From contig JAUMYZ010000004.1 of assembly GCA_030528385.1 (NCBI GenBank), positions 1 to 64,000 of the forward strand: DNA of 64,000 nt, read 5' to 3'. The DNA is from Moraxella sp. (GTDB lineage: Bacteria; Pseudomonadota; Gammaproteobacteria; Pseudomonadales; Moraxellaceae). Positions 37,443 through 48,317 of this stretch are shown here, in pieces (positions within the stretch are counted from its first letter, which is position 1; each line of letters begins with the position of its first letter). Both the position numbers and the translations under genes were made by a program. The notes beneath the pieces were generated by a model. The model did not search any database and was not told the DNA's origin. It was given only the letters and a program-made list of their open reading frames with translations.

Positions 37443-37472
37443 AAAACACCCCAAGACTTCGGCTTGGGGTGT
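37441..37472. terminator. Terminator between rlmD and mscL
   Basis: ACACCCCAAG (37446-37455) with CTTGGGGTGT (37463-37472), 10 bp, 7-base loop. The T run is on the minus strand, so it terminates mscL best, but the hairpin also follows rlmD directly. Confidence 0.88.
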
Positions 37473-37486
37473 CAAAATGCACTTGC

Positions 37487-37927
37487 TTATTTTTTATCCA
37501 GTTTGGCGCTGATTTCACGCAACAGCAAAATGTCTTCTGATGGCTCGGCTGGCGCTGGGGGCGCGGCTGGTTCTTCGGCTTGACGGCGCATTTTATTCAT
37601 GGCTTTGACCAACATAAAGACAATAAATGCCAAGATAATAAAGTTAATCAAAATGGTGATAAAATTACCATACGCCAACAGTGGCACACCCGCTGCTTTT
37701 AGTGCTTCGTAAGTCATTTCGGTGTCTGCTGGCACATCGCCAAGCACCACAAACATATTGGTAAAATCAATCTTACCACCCATCATCGCCGAAATAATGG
37801 GCATAATCACGTCTTCTACCAGCGATGTGGTGATTTTACCAAAAGCGCCACCAATGATGACACCCACCGCCAAATCCATCACATTGCCTTTGACAGCAAA
37901 TTCTTTAAACTCTTGAATAATGCTCAT
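37487..37927 (-). CDS. mscL: Large-conductance mechanosensitive channel
   Basis: Pentameric inner-membrane channel that opens under extreme membrane tension to release solutes on osmotic downshock. 146 residues. The N-terminal amphipathic helix [20 protein letters not shown] is followed by TM1 [20 protein letters not shown] (about 21-40). TM2 is [20 protein letters not shown] (about 90-110). A Pro/Ala-rich spacer ([15 protein letters not shown]) precedes the cytoplasmic helix. ATG at 37927. Monocistronic. Confidence 0.95.
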   Translation of the reverse strand: MSIIQEFKEFAVKGNVMDLAVGVIIGGAFGKITTSLVEDVIMPIISAMMGGKIDFTNMFVVLGDVPADTEMTYEALKAAGVPLLAYGNFITILINFIILAFIVFMLVKAMNKMRRQAEEPAAPPAPAEPSEDILLLREISAKLDKK

Positions 37928-38035
37928 AGCTAAACCTTAATTTCTTAAAATATTGTTGCGACCAATTATCATTTAGTAGTAACCATTGTAAAAAATTTAT
38001 GAAATAAATACAATGATAAACACTGTATAAAATAT

Positions 38036-39880
38036 TCAGTCTTTTTTGCGACTGTGGCGTTTGCGTTCGTTTTCTGTTAAATAACGCTTACGAATTCGGA
38101 CAGATTTTGGAGTAACTTCCACCAGCTCATCGTCTTCAATAAACTCTAAGGCTTGTTCTAGTGTGTACTCCAAAGCAGGCGTCAAAATAATCGCATCGTC
38201 TGAGCCTGAAGCGCGAATGTTGGTCAGCTGTTTGGCTTTGGTGGGATTGACCACCATGTCATCACCGCGTGAGTTGATGCCCACAATCATGCCTTCATAG
38301 ACTTCCAGCTGTGGTTTGGCAAACAATCGTCCACGCTCTTGCAAGCTAAATAACGCATACGCCAAGCAAGTGCCTGTTACCATAGACACCAGCACACCAT
38401 TTTGACGTTTGGCAACCGTGCCGTCTTTGACCGCCCCATAATGGCTAAAACTTGATGTCATGATGCCTGTGCCAGACGTCAAGGTCAAAAACTCTGAGCG
38501 AAAGCCAATCAAACCACGGGATGGCACAATCGCTTCAATACGCATACGCCCTTTACCGTCCACTTCCATGTTGGTCATCTCGCCTTTGCGATTACCCATC
38601 TCTTGCATGACCACGCCTTGATGTTGCTCTTCCACATCAAAGGTTACACTCTCAAAAGGCTCGCACATCACGCCATCAATCTCTTTGACGATGACTTCTG
38701 GGCGAGACACGCCAAGCTCAAAACCTTCTCGTCTCATGTTTTCAATGAGCACCGACAAATGTAGCTCGCCACGCCCCGATACCTTAAAACGGTCTGGGCT
38801 GTCGGTATCTTCCACACGCAAGGCAACGTTGTGAATAAGCTCACGCTCCAAACGCTCGCGAATATTACGCGAAGTTACAAATTTGCCTTCACGCCCTGCA
38901 AAGGGGCTGTCATTGACTTGAAAGGTCATAGAAACGGTTGGTTCATCTACCGACAAAGGTGGCAGGGCTTCCACCACTTTGGGGTCGCAAAGCGTGTCAG
39001 AAATGTTTAGATTGTCAATGCCTGTTACGCACACAATATCGCCTGCAGTGGCACTGTCCACGTCCACACGGTCAAGCCCGTGATAGCCCATGATTTTTAA
39101 AATACGTCCATTGCGTTTGTTGCCATCTTTGTCCACAACAACCACAGGCGTGTTGGTTTTGACCAAGCCACGCTGGATACGCCCCACGCCAATCACACCG
39201 ACAAAGCTGTTATAATCAAGACTGGAAATTTGCATTTGAAACGCACCGTCCACATCTACTTTGGGTGGCTCAACAACATCTATAATGGTCTCAAACAAAG
39301 GTGTCATGTCCTGTGCCAAATCATCAGGCTCACGCCCCGCAATGCCGTTAATGCCAGAAGCATAAACGATGGGAAAATCCAGCTGTTCGTCTGTACCACC
39401 CAGATTATCAAACAAATCAAACACTTGGTCTATGACCCAATCAGCACGGGCAGCAGGTTTATCAATTTTATTGATAACCACAATCGGTTTTAGACCGCGA
39501 GCAAACGCTTTTTGGGTAACAAAACGCGTCTGGGGCATTGGGCCTTCTTGGCTGTCCACCAAAAGTAGCACACAATCCACCATAGACAACACGCGTTCTA
39601 CCTCGCCACCAAAATCAGCGTGTCCGGGGGTATCAACAATGTTAATGCGATAAGTGGTGTCGGTACGTTTGTCCAGCCAAGTGATGGCGGTGTTTTTGGC
39701 AAGAATGGTGATACCGCGCTCACTTTCCAAGGCATTAGAATCCATCACGCGTTCAATCTCACCTGCTCGCTCACCCAAAGCACCAGACTGTTGTAACAGC
39801 TTGTCCACCAAAGTGGTTTTACCGTGGTCAACGTGGGCAATGATAGCGATGTTGCGTAAATGTTGAATGTTGTTTGACAT
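38036..39880 (-). CDS. typA: Ribosome-associated GTPase TypA/BipA
   Basis: Translational GTPase acting in 50S assembly and stress adaptation. 614 residues. G1 [16 protein letters not shown] (about 14-29), G3 [17 protein letters not shown]4 [11 protein letters not shown], then domains II, III and V and the BipA-specific C-terminal domain ending in a basic tail ([18 protein letters not shown]). ATG at 39880. Monocistronic. Confidence 0.96.
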   Translation of the reverse strand: MSNNIQHLRNIAIIAHVDHGKTTLVDKLLQQSGALGERAGEIERVMDSNALESERGITILAKNTAITWLDKRTDTTYRINIVDTPGHADFGGEVERVLSMVDCVLLLVDSQEGPMPQTRFVTQKAFARGLKPIVVINKIDKPAARADWVIDQVFDLFDNLGGTDEQLDFPIVYASGINGIAGREPDDLAQDMTPLFETIIDVVEPPKVDVDGAFQMQISSLDYNSFVGVIGVGRIQRGLVKTNTPVVVVDKDGNKRNGRILKIMGYHGLDRVDVDSATAGDIVCVTGIDNLNISDTLCDPKVVEALPPLSVDEPTVSMTFQVNDSPFAGREGKFVTSRNIRERLERELIHNVALRVEDTDSPDRFKVSGRGELHLSVLIENMRREGFELGVSRPEVIVKEIDGVMCEPFESVTFDVEEQHQGVVMQEMGNRKGEMTNMEVDGKGRMRIEAIVPSRGLIGFRSEFLTLTSGTGIMTSSFSHYGAVKDGTVAKRQNGVLVSMVTGTCLAYALFSLQERGRLFAKPQLEVYEGMIVGINSRGDDMVVNPTKAKQLTNIRASGSDDAIILTPALEYTLEQALEFIEDDELVEVTPKSVRIRKRYLTENERKRHSRKKD

Positions 39881-40003
39881 AAGTACTCAAATATAAAAGA
39901 CGCTATCAAGCCACATCTTCGGCAGACAGCCAGTTTATCAATCAAAAGGGAAGAATTATAGCACAACCCAACAATAAATTATATTAAGAATATGAATAAT
40001 AAC

Positions 40004-40026
40004 AAAAAAGCCGCCCGAAGGCAGCT
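40004..40026 (-). terminator. Rho-independent terminator of ompA
   Basis: AGCCGCC (40009-40015), tetraloop CGAA, GGCAGCT (40020-40026), seven pairs with one wobble, T run on the minus strand. Confidence 0.88.
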
Positions 40027-40057
40027 CTTTTGTAAGACATAATATTCCCTAAAAGAA

Positions 40058-41371
40058 TTATTGCATGTCTTTGGTTTGTTCTACAGTTCTGGTCTTGTTG
40101 CCTTGAATCACTGCATACACACGGCGGTTCAACGCTCTGCCTTCAGCAGTGTCGTTTGGCGCTACTGGACGGTCAAAACCATAACCTACAGCATTTAAAC
40201 GATTTGGCGCAATACCAAACTCATTAGACAACACAGATTTCACAGCATTGGCACGCGCTTCTGACAAGCGTTGGTTGTACTTGGCGTTTGAACGCTTGCT
40301 GTCTTTAGAAGCATGACCTTCAATGTTGGCTGTGGCGTTTGGATATTCGCGCATCTTCTCAGCAACTTTGGCAATCTCAGCGCGGTACTGTGGCTTGATG
40401 TTAGACTTGTCATAGTCAAAGAACACACGCAATTCTAGGCGCAGATTTTCAACTTCTTCTACGTAAGTTGGGCAACCACGCGCATCAACCACCAAATTGC
40501 GTGGAGTGCCTGGGCAAGCATCCAGATGGTCAGCCACACCATCACCATCACTGTCAACAACAGCTGGAGTAACATCAACAATGGTCTCAACCACGTCTGG
40601 AACTTCAGGAGTTACAGGCTCAACTGGTGGAACAACTGCTGCAGCTGGCTTCAAACGACCGCCAAGCGTTACTTCCAATCCAGCCAACGCTTGACCTTCC
40701 CACCAGTTATTATCAAAGTTGTGCACCGCACGCGCTTCACCACGCAGTGCCAATGCGTCATTGATTAGATAACGAGCACCCAGACCGACATTACCAATGG
40801 TGTCTTTTGATTGAGCAACTTGGGTGCCAGCTTTTACAAGCTCACCTCTAACAATGCCTTGACCATTGGTTGAGTCAGCGATATATTCCTTTTGGTTTTT
40901 TACCTTGGTTTTAGATTGACCTGCACCAACCAACACATAAGGCTTAAACTTGCCGTCAGTATAACCTGTGAACTGCTGAGTGCCAATCAAGAAGTTACCA
41001 GAAATGTTTTCTTCTTTGGCATCAAATCTGTTGGCTGGGTTTCTTGCAGAAGTTTTAGAAGCGCGCGCTTCGGTATCAGTTACACCATATTCTACTTGGA
41101 ATTGGGTAGAAGGAGTTAATTCAAGACCCAACGCAACACCTGTATAAAGGTCGCTTTTTAGAGCCACACCACCATTTCTTGGCTGTGCAATACCCCCTAC
41201 TTCTCCTGCGCGAACCTGATTTAGGTGCTTACCTGTACGCAACACGCCACGTTGCTCTTTGTGCGCTTCATCAAAATGCGTATAACCTGCCAATGGTGTT
41301 ACAGTTACACCTGCTGACGCGGCAGTTGCTACAGTGGCAAAAATTGCTATAGCAATCTTGTTTAATTTCAT
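40058..41371 (-). CDS. ompA: OmpA-family outer-membrane protein
   Basis: Outer-membrane barrel anchored to peptidoglycan. The start chosen is the ATG at 41371 (MKLNKIAIAIFATVATAASA), 6 bases after a perfect GGAGG, giving 437 residues. Signal peptide 1-20. N-terminal barrel of about 220 residues, then a Pro/Val linker (VVPPVEPVTPEVPDVVETI), a calcium-binding thrombospondin type-3-like repeat (DSDGDGVADHLDACPGTP) and the C-terminal OmpA/Pal domain with VFFDYDKSNIKPQYRAEI and NIEGHASKDSKRSNAKYNQR (around 310-420). A general porin/adhesin-type surface antigen in Moraxella. Monocistronic. Confidence 0.93.
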   Translation of the reverse strand: MKLNKIAIAIFATVATAASAGVTVTPLAGYTHFDEAHKEQRGVLRTGKHLNQVRAGEVGGIAQPRNGGVALKSDLYTGVALGLELTPSTQFQVEYGVTDTEARASKTSARNPANRFDAKEENISGNFLIGTQQFTGYTDGKFKPYVLVGAGQSKTKVKNQKEYIADSTNGQGIVRGELVKAGTQVAQSKDTIGNVGLGARYLINDALALRGEARAVHNFDNNWWEGQALAGLEVTLGGRLKPAAAVVPPVEPVTPEVPDVVETIVDVTPAVVDSDGDGVADHLDACPGTPRNLVVDARGCPTYVEEVENLRLELRVFFDYDKSNIKPQYRAEIAKVAEKMREYPNATANIEGHASKDSKRSNAKYNQRLSEARANAVKSVLSNEFGIAPNRLNAVGYGFDRPVAPNDTAEGRALNRRVYAVIQGNKTRTVEQTKDMQ

Positions 41372-41621
41372 AAATTCCTCCAAGGAACGGTTGGGGTAGT
41401 TAATAAACAGTCAATTACTACTTTCTATTTTAACACCAAAGCCAAACAATGCCAACAAAAATTCATTGGCGTTAACAACGCTTAGGGGTCTAAACTTGCT
41501 TTTAGCCTAACAATAAATAATAAATTTTGCAACCTTTATTTCATTAAAACCACAAGTTTAATACATAAAATGCTTTGTTTTTATACCTTATGTTATTTAT
41601 TTGAAAATAAACGGCATTGTT

Positions 41622-42365
41622 TTAGTGATAAAAGGCAGATTTCATGGATTTGACCGCTTGGGTCAGACCAACAAAAACCGCATCAGCAATAATGCTATGA
41701 CCGATATTTAACTCATGAATGCCATCTATTTGAGCGATGGGAGCGACATTGTCCAAGGTCAGTCCATGCCCTGCATTGGTCAAAAGATTAAAATTTTTGG
41801 CGTGTGCAACCGCCTTTTGAATACGCACCAGTTCATTTTTAACCCGCTCATCAGCCAAAGGCTCACCATCGCAAGCAAGCCAAACTTGGGCATACGCCCC
41901 AGTATGCAGCTCAATGGCGTCCGCACCAAGAGCGACCGCCCTATCAATCTGGGCAACATCAGGGTCTATAAACAGCGACACTTTGATGCCTAAATCTTGT
42001 AAGTATTTGATAAACTTAGGTAATTCATCATGAGCGATGACATCAAGCCCACCTTCGGTGGTTACTTCTTGACGTTTTTCGGGCACCAAACACACCCAGT
42101 CAGGACGGACATCACCAGCAATGGCAAGCATTTCGTCCGTTACCGCCATTTCTAGATTCATCGGAATGCTGATGGCTTGTTTGATGGCATACACGTCGCT
42201 GTCTTTGATGTGTCGGCGGTCTTCTCGTAAATGCAAAGTAATGCCGTCCGCCCCTGCCTGCTCACAAATCTTTGCTCCCTTGATGGGACACGGATAGCCC
42301 ACACCACGAGCGTTACGGAGCGTAGCGATGTGGTCAATATTAACCCCCAAACGTGGCACATTCAT
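41622..42365 (-). CDS. pdxJ: Pyridoxine 5'-phosphate synthase
   Basis: Condenses 1-deoxyxylulose-5-P with 3-amino-2-oxopropyl phosphate in vitamin B6 synthesis. 247 residues, TIM barrel. Starts [17 protein letters not shown] and contains [39 protein letters not shown] and the phosphate site [14 protein letters not shown] at 42365. Last gene of the lepA-lepB-DUF4845-rnc-era-recO-pdxJ run, the usual gammaproteobacterial order. Confidence 0.96.
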   Translation of the reverse strand: MNVPRLGVNIDHIATLRNARGVGYPCPIKGAKICEQAGADGITLHLREDRRHIKDSDVYAIKQAISIPMNLEMAVTDEMLAIAGDVRPDWVCLVPEKRQEVTTEGGLDVIAHDELPKFIKYLQDLGIKVSLFIDPDVAQIDRAVALGADAIELHTGAYAQVWLACDGEPLADERVKNELVRIQKAVAHAKNFNLLTNAGHGLTLDNVAPIAQIDGIHELNIGHSIIADAVFVGLTQAVKSMKSAFYH

Positions 42366-42370
42366 CGTGG

Positions 42371-43057
42371 TTACCTATATTTTAATTGTTCTGCCCATAA
42401 TTTTCGGCTATTTAAAGGGCGATAGTCAAGCAAAAAATCAATCAGCGTGCGGTAAATTTGCCCCACATCGTTTAAATAGGCATCATACACGCCATCGTTT
42501 TGGGCAATCGCCAATATGCTTTTACCCAAAAGTTTGCCATTTGCCATACTGACAAAACCCTGATTGGGGACAAATTCATAATACGCCACGGGGTCAATCG
42601 CTCTGCCTGTGCTGTCAGCCCCCCAATCAATGCTCACACCAAGCTCATCAAACAACACCGTTTCAAAGCGTCTTAAAATACATTTTATGACGGTCAGCTC
42701 ATCGGTTGTGTGTAGAGCTTGCACGCTTTGATGATAACATTGCCACAAAGTAGGGCAAGGGTTTTCTTGGCTGATAAGCCTAATGATGATTTCATTAAGA
42801 TACAATAAAGCGTATTGGCTTTGTCCAAATGCGTTTTTTGGGGTGATATCTGGGGGGTTGGTTAAGTTTATTTGGCTAAAATTTTTAAGTGAATTTTGCC
42901 CACTGGCAAAGAGCTCCATCAAGACAAAAGATGGCATACCACGCACCCCCACCCCATGCACCACACCATGTTCCATACTAAAAAAACGATAAATCGCTCG
43001 TCTTTCTTGGTAAGCTCTGGCGTGTAATAAGTAGCCTGTGAGTGGAGTGTTTTTCAC
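42371..43057 (-). CDS. recO: DNA repair protein RecO
   Basis: Recombination mediator that helps RecR load RecA on SSB-coated DNA. 228 residues. N-terminal OB fold ([20 protein letters not shown], then [11 protein letters not shown]) and a helical C-terminal part. Translation starts with GTG at 43057, overlapping the era stop by one base, which suggests coupling. Sequence is diverged, as usual for RecO; assignment rests on the N-terminal pattern, length and position between era and pdxJ. Confidence 0.9.
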   Translation of the reverse strand: MKNTPLTGYLLHARAYQERRAIYRFFSMEHGVVHGVGVRGMPSFVLMELFASGQNSLKNFSQINLTNPPDITPKNAFGQSQYALLYLNEIIIRLISQENPCPTLWQCYHQSVQALHTTDELTVIKCILRRFETVLFDELGVSIDWGADSTGRAIDPVAYYEFVPNQGFVSMANGKLLGKSILAIAQNDGVYDAYLNDVGQIYRTLIDFLLDYRPLNSRKLWAEQLKYR

Positions 43058-44052
43058 TAGTATCCCAAACTCGTCAATGCCCGCTCATCATCACTCCACC
43101 CTTTTTTGACTTTCACCCACAGGGTGAGCATGATTTTACGGTCAAAGAGTTTTTCCATGTCCATACGGGCGTCAATGCCGATTTGTTTGATACGACTGCC
43201 TTTATCGCCGATGATGATGGTTTTTTGACCCGCTCGTTCCACAAAAATGGTGGCGTCAATAAAGGTGCACGCCTTACGCCATTTGCCTGTCTCGGGGTCT
43301 TTGTGGGCGGGTTCGTCTTTAAAAGCGTCAATCTGCACCGTCAAATCATACGGCACTTCATCGCCTGACGCTCGCATGATTTTTTCACGGATAATCTCAC
43401 TCGCCAAAAAGCGCTCACTTCGGTCGGTGATTTGCTCAGGGTCAAAAATCGGTGGTCGCACAGGCAAATACTCACCAATCACCGTTTGTAATCTGTCTAA
43501 ATTTTGACCACGCAGGGCAGATACAGGGATGATGTCAGCAAATTCAAAACTTTCTTGGTATTCTGCCATCAAAGGCAACAGCTTGTCTTTTTCTTTGATG
43601 GTGTCGGTTTTGTTAATCACCAACACCACAGGCAAGTTGGTGGCTGCCAGCTTTTCTAGGGTCAATAAATCGTCTTCTTGCCATTTTAAGCCGTCCACCA
43701 CAAACAGCACCAAATCCACGTCCGCCAAGGCAGAAATGGCAGCTTTGTTCATGCGTTCATTGATGGCTTTGACTTCTTTTTTGTGAATACCGGGGGTGTC
43801 CACAAAGACAATCTGCATGGCTTCATCGCTCAAAATGCCATGAATACGATGGCGGGTGGTTTGTGGTTTGCGACTGGTAATGGATAATTTTTGTCCAAGC
43901 AAATGGTTCATCAGCGTGGATTTGCCGACATTGGGTCTGCCGACAATCGCCACAAAGCCCGCTTTAAAATCATCAGCAATCACAGGTGTGGCATTGTCAT
44001 TAAAAAAGGCGTTGATGGTGTCTTCATTGCTCGGGGTAGATTGATCGCTCAT
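43057..44052 (-). CDS. era: GTPase Era
   Basis: GTPase that binds the 3 prime end of 16S rRNA in 30S assembly. 331 residues with an N-terminal extension of about 28 residues. G1 GRPNVGKSTLMNHLLGQ (about 37-53), G2 region RKPQTTRHRIHGI, G3 DTPGIHKK, G4 NKTDTI, then the C-terminal KH domain with IIGDKGSRIKQIGIDARMDM. ATG at 44052. Follows rnc as in E. coli. Confidence 0.96.
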   Translation of the reverse strand: MSDQSTPSNEDTINAFFNDNATPVIADDFKAGFVAIVGRPNVGKSTLMNHLLGQKLSITSRKPQTTRHRIHGILSDEAMQIVFVDTPGIHKKEVKAINERMNKAAISALADVDLVLFVVDGLKWQEDDLLTLEKLAATNLPVVLVINKTDTIKEKDKLLPLMAEYQESFEFADIIPVSALRGQNLDRLQTVIGEYLPVRPPIFDPEQITDRSERFLASEIIREKIMRASGDEVPYDLTVQIDAFKDEPAHKDPETGKWRKACTFIDATIFVERAGQKTIIIGDKGSRIKQIGIDARMDMEKLFDRKIMLTLWVKVKKGWSDDERALTSLGY

Positions 44053-44131
44053 GGCTGTCCTGTTGTTATTTTATGGTCAAAAATTGGCAAAATATGTGAA
44101 TTTATCAAACACTTAGCCCAGTAAACTTGGC

Positions 44132-44884
44132 TTAAATAGCTTTGGGTTTTTCTAATTTGTTGAGCTGATTTATCATGCGTTCGGCACATTTTTGCTCGGC
44201 AATTCGCCGACTTTCGCCACGCTCGGTGATGGGTTGACAGTCTTTGACCGCCACTTGGCATTCTACCACAAAGGTTTGGTTGGGGGCGTTGCCAATGGTG
44301 TCCATCAAAGTGTAAATCGGCAAAGGCAGTTTGTTGCCTTGTAGCCACTCTTGTAAGCGAGATTTGGCGTCTTTTAAAACTTGCTCTTGCCCCACTTCGT
44401 CTAACAAATCGCCATACCAAGACAGCACCAAAGTTTTGGTTAAAAAACCATCATTGCTGTCCAAATAAATCGCCCCAATCAGTGCTTCCACCGCATCTGC
44501 CAAAATGGACGCCCGATGTCGCCCGCCGCCTTTGCGTTCGCCCACCCCCAAAATCAAATGTGCCGACAATCCCAATTTTTCGGCAATTTGCACCAGTGTT
44601 TCTTGACGCACAAGCGTGGCTCGCATACGGGTGAGCTTGCCTTCGTCATGATGTGGATATTTAACAAACAAAGCACCAGCAATAATCACCCCCAGCAACG
44701 CGTCGCCCAAAAACTCAAGGCGTTCATAGCTCATCTTGGGGTCATAAGAGCGGTGGGTCAAGGCACGTTTTAACACCTTAATGTCATTAAAGGTATAGCC
44801 AAGTTTTTGACTAAGCGCTGACACACCTTGCTCAAAATTGACAAAATATTGCGGCGGATTGGTTATGCTGGTTTGTTTTGCCAT
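44132..44884 (-). CDS. rnc: Ribonuclease III
   Basis: Double-strand-specific endoribonuclease that processes rRNA precursors and controls mRNAs such as pnp. 250 residues. Signature ERLEFLGDALLG with catalytic E57 and D61, a second catalytic patch DAVEALIGAIYLDS, and the C-terminal dsRNA-binding domain (DAKSRLQEWLQG, then AEQKCAERMINQL). ATG at 44884, 3 bases after the DUF4845 gene stop. The hairpin upstream of pnp in this window is a candidate substrate. Confidence 0.96.
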   Translation of the reverse strand: MAKQTSITNPPQYFVNFEQGVSALSQKLGYTFNDIKVLKRALTHRSYDPKMSYERLEFLGDALLGVIIAGALFVKYPHHDEGKLTRMRATLVRQETLVQIAEKLGLSAHLILGVGERKGGGRHRASILADAVEALIGAIYLDSNDGFLTKTLVLSWYGDLLDEVGQEQVLKDAKSRLQEWLQGNKLPLPIYTLMDTIGNAPNQTFVVECQVAVKDCQPITERGESRRIAEQKCAERMINQLNKLEKPKAI

Positions 44885-44887
44885 TGC

Positions 44888-45277
44888 TTATTCTGCTGCT
44901 GGGTCAATGTTTTTTTCAAAGCGATTGACAATGTAGGTTTGTCCATAAAATCTGTTTTCTACTTCGTATTGGCTTTTTACTGCCAACGCCCCAGGAGTTT
45001 TATTGGTAAAAACAAGCATCTCTTCAGGCTTGCTGTCATAATTGGCATTGATGGATAATTGTTGACTTAGGCTGTTTAAAAACTGCTTATCGGTCTGCTT
45101 GGCGTCATTGGCTCTTTTGAGCTCTTTGGCGACCAATTTGGTAAACTGATAATCACCCACATAAGCGGGAATGACGCTCACACCCAATTTTGCCAGCAAT
45201 CCCAGCGCAATCAAAAACAGCACAATGGACGTTACGCTGGCGCCACGTTGCTTGGATAACATTGATAAATTTTGCAT
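44888..45277 (-). CDS. DUF4845 membrane protein
   Basis: 129 residues with one N-terminal TM helix (about 14-36, SIVLFLIALGLLAKLGVSVIP) and an exported C-terminal part. The position between lepB and rnc is where the DUF4845 family is regularly found in Gammaproteobacteria. It has a pilin-like N-terminus (KQRGASVTSIVLF) but no evidence of processing. Function unknown; the link to signal peptidase and RNase III may be only positional. Confidence 0.82.
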   Translation of the reverse strand: MQNLSMLSKQRGASVTSIVLFLIALGLLAKLGVSVIPAYVGDYQFTKLVAKELKRANDAKQTDKQFLNSLSQQLSINANYDSKPEEMLVFTNKTPGALAVKSQYEVENRFYGQTYIVNRFEKNIDPAAE

Positions 45278-45314
45278 ATCACTTACCTATGGTTGATTGG
45301 CAAACTGCCAACAC

Positions 45315-46421
45315 TCAATCAATCTTGCCTGCCCGTGCAAAAGTGGGCAATTTAAAACCTGACTCTTTGTGCATCCAGATGTACGTCGCTTTACCCGCCA
45401 AATTGGCTTCGGGCACAAAGCCCCAAAACCGACCGTCTTCACTTTTGTCGCGGTTATCTCCCAGCACAAAATATTGCCCTTGTGGCACGACCACTTGCCA
45501 TGTTGTCCCACCCGAGACAGCAACTTCTTTGGACTGCTGGTGCAAAAACTCTGCAAACTGAGCGCTGTTTAAATCGCCCAAATAACGCACTTTATAACTG
45601 TGCTCACCCAAACGTTCGGTATAATAATGGGCGTGGCTTTCTTCTTGTTTGCCGTATTTGGCGCGCTCATCATCACCAATGGAAACGCCTTGAATGACGC
45701 TGGGCACAATGTTGGCATTGAGTTTGTCGGGCATCTCATAAGACACTGGGCGCGTGTCCACTTTTTGACCATTGACAAACAGCACGCCACCGACAAAACG
45801 CACCGTGTCCCCTGGCAATCCAATCACACGCTTGATGTAATAAAGTTTTTCGTTCAGTGGATAACGAAACACCACCACATCGCCGCGTTTTGGCTCGCCT
45901 GTGCTTAAAATTTTGGTGTGCGTCAGGGGCAAACGCAGTCCATAAGACGCCTTATTGACGACAATAAAATCGCCTGTATAAAGCGTGGGCACCATAGAAG
46001 ATGACGGAATGTTAAAGGGCTCAATCACAAAAGAACGCACCAGCACAATCACGAGCAAAATCGGCAAATATTCGTACGCCCAACGCACCAAAAAAAACTC
46101 TTTGGGTTTGTCGTCGGTCAAAATGCCTTGGGCTTGCACCAAGCTGCGTTTGGCTTCTTGGTAGGCAATGCTGGCGTTGATGAGCATTTGCGGGGTGTGC
46201 TCTGTGCCAATAAACTCATCAGGAGCTTCGTCGTGCCCAAACTTTTGTAAAATTTGGGCAAATTCTTTTTGGGTGTTGTCAAAATGCGACTGTGCTAACG
46301 CCACTTTGCGGTTTTGACCAGCGACCCGTTTGTGCTGTTTGAGCCAAAATTTATCCGCCAGCCACACCAGCAAAAACACCAAAGTAACAGGCACAAGAAT
46401 CAGGTTAATGTCAAATTCCAT
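45315..46421 (-). CDS. lepB: Signal peptidase I (long form)
   Basis: Membrane serine protease that removes signal peptides at the periplasmic face. 368 residues, longer than E. coli LepB (324). TM1 at about 5-23, a cytoplasmic loop of about 90 residues, TM2 at about 115-133, then the periplasmic catalytic domain with nucleophile S142 in NIPSSSMVPTL and the general base K197 in YYIKRVIGLPGD, and the box E motif GDNRDKSEDGRFWGFVPE. ATG at 46421, 16 bases after lepA. Confidence 0.95.
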   Translation of the reverse strand: MEFDINLILVPVTLVFLLVWLADKFWLKQHKRVAGQNRKVALAQSHFDNTQKEFAQILQKFGHDEAPDEFIGTEHTPQMLINASIAYQEAKRSLVQAQGILTDDKPKEFFLVRWAYEYLPILLVIVLVRSFVIEPFNIPSSSMVPTLYTGDFIVVNKASYGLRLPLTHTKILSTGEPKRGDVVVFRYPLNEKLYYIKRVIGLPGDTVRFVGGVLFVNGQKVDTRPVSYEMPDKLNANIVPSVIQGVSIGDDERAKYGKQEESHAHYYTERLGEHSYKVRYLGDLNSAQFAEFLHQQSKEVAVSGGTTWQVVVPQGQYFVLGDNRDKSEDGRFWGFVPEANLAGKATYIWMHKESGFKLPTFARAGKID

Positions 46422-46437
46422 CAGTTTTTACCTTATT

Positions 46438-48237
46438 CTAGCCGTCCACCTTTAACACTGCCAAAAACGCTTCTTGGGGAATTTCCACCGAGCCGACTTG
46501 TTTCATGCGTTTTTTGCCTGCTTTTTGTTTTTCAAGTAGTTTCTTTTTACGGCTCACGTCCCCGCCATAACACTTGGCAAGCACGTCTTTACGCATGGCT
46601 TTGACCGTTGAGCGGGCGATAATCTGACTGCCAATCGCTGCTTGAATGGCGACATCAAACATCTGACGGGGGATAAGCTCTTTCATCTTTTCAACCAGCT
46701 GATTGCCACGGCGGCGAGCGTGCTCTTGATGGCAAATCATCGCCAACGCGTCCACTTTTTCGCCGTTAATCAGCACGTCCACACGAGCCAGTTTATCCGC
46801 CTGATAACGCTCAAAACTATAATCCAATGACGCAAAACCGCGACTGGCGGATTTTAATTTGTCAAAAAAGTCCATCACCACTTCGCCCATGGGTATGTCA
46901 AAGACCACTTGCACTTGACGAGCCATAAACTTCATGTCCACCTGCACGCCACGCCGCTCCATCGCAAGGGTGATGACGTTGCCCAAATACTCTTGGGGCA
47001 CGAGAATATGACAGCGGGCAATCGGCTCACGAAACTCCGCTATCAGCCCTGTGTCAGGCAAACGAGACGGGTTGTCCACATAGATGATGTCGCCATTTTT
47101 TTTGACAATTTCATAAATCACACTCGGGGCGGTGGTAATCAAATCTAGGTTGTACTCACGCTCAAGCCGCTCTTGGATAATCTCCATGTGCAGCATGCCC
47201 AAAAAGCCACAGCGAAAACCAAAGCCCAAGGCGTCCGATGTGTCTGGCTCAAAAAACAAGGCAGCGTCGTTGATTTGCAGTTTTTGTAAGGCTTCACGAA
47301 ACTTTTCAAAGTCGGACGAATCAATGGGAAACATACCCGCGTAGACTTGCGGTGTTACTTTTTGAAAGCCAGCAATGCTCTCCACTTCGGGTGTTTTGGC
47401 AAGGGTGATGGTATCACCTACGGGCGCCCCTGCAATGTCTTTAATCCCTGCGATAATAAAGCCCACTTCGCCTGCTTGCAACACGCCTGTTTCTAGCGAC
47501 TTTGGTGTAAACACACCGATAGATGTTACCAAGTGGCTTTCAGACGTGGATTTGATAAAAATCTTATCGCCTGTTTTGACTTGCCCTTCACGCACCCGCA
47601 CCAAAGACACCACGCCCAAATAATTGTCAAACCAGCTGTCAATAATTAAGGCTTGTAGCGGTGCGTCTCGGTCGCCCGTGGGTGCGGGGATTTTTTCTAC
47701 CAAGGTTTGTAATAACTCATCAATGCCAAGCCCTGTTTTGGCGGACACTCTGGGGGCGTCTATGGCTTCAATGCCGATGATGTCTTCTATCTCTTCTATC
47801 ACTCGCTCAGGCTCAACCTGTGGCAAATCAATTTTATTGAGCACAGGCAACACTTCTAACCCCTGTTCCACCGCCGTATAACAGTTGGCAACGCTTTGGG
47901 CTTCCACGCCTTGGGCGGCGTCCACAACCAAGAGTGCCCCTTCACACGCCGCCAGAGAGCGAGACACTTCATAACTAAAATCCACGTGCCCAGGGGTGTC
48001 AATAAAATTGAGCTGATATTTTTGTCCGTTAGGGTGGGTGTAATACAGTGTAACCGATTGGGCTTTGATGGTAATGCCCCGCTCTCGCTCAATATCCATG
48101 CTGTCTAGCACTTGTGCTTGCATTTCACGGTCAGACAGACCACCACACACCTGTATAAAACGGTCGGCAAGCGTACTTTTACCATGGTCAATATGGGCGA
48201 TGATGGAGAAGTTACGGATATTAGCAAGGTCGGTCAT
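46438..48237 (-). CDS. lepA: Elongation factor 4 (LepA)
   Basis: Ribosomal GTPase affecting initiation and back-translocation. 599 residues. G1 [15 protein letters not shown] (about 13-27), G3 [17 protein letters not shown]4 NKIDLP, and the LepA-specific C-terminal domain ending [23 protein letters not shown] at 48237. First gene of the lepA-lepB-rnc-era-recO-pdxJ run. Confidence 0.97.
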   Translation of the reverse strand: MTDLANIRNFSIIAHIDHGKSTLADRFIQVCGGLSDREMQAQVLDSMDIERERGITIKAQSVTLYYTHPNGQKYQLNFIDTPGHVDFSYEVSRSLAACEGALLVVDAAQGVEAQSVANCYTAVEQGLEVLPVLNKIDLPQVEPERVIEEIEDIIGIEAIDAPRVSAKTGLGIDELLQTLVEKIPAPTGDRDAPLQALIIDSWFDNYLGVVSLVRVREGQVKTGDKIFIKSTSESHLVTSIGVFTPKSLETGVLQAGEVGFIIAGIKDIAGAPVGDTITLAKTPEVESIAGFQKVTPQVYAGMFPIDSSDFEKFREALQKLQINDAALFFEPDTSDALGFGFRCGFLGMLHMEIIQERLEREYNLDLITTAPSVIYEIVKKNGDIIYVDNPSRLPDTGLIAEFREPIARCHILVPQEYLGNVITLAMERRGVQVDMKFMARQVQVVFDIPMGEVVMDFFDKLKSASRGFASLDYSFERYQADKLARVDVLINGEKVDALAMICHQEHARRRGNQLVEKMKELIPRQMFDVAIQAAIGSQIIARSTVKAMRKDVLAKCYGGDVSRKKKLLEKQKAGKKRMKQVGSVEIPQEAFLAVLKVDG

Positions 48238-48317
48238 AATTTTTCAAAAATTAAAATAATAACCGCTTATTCTAACAGTTTTTAAAGCAAAAATACATAT
48301 TGTCCATCACGATGAAA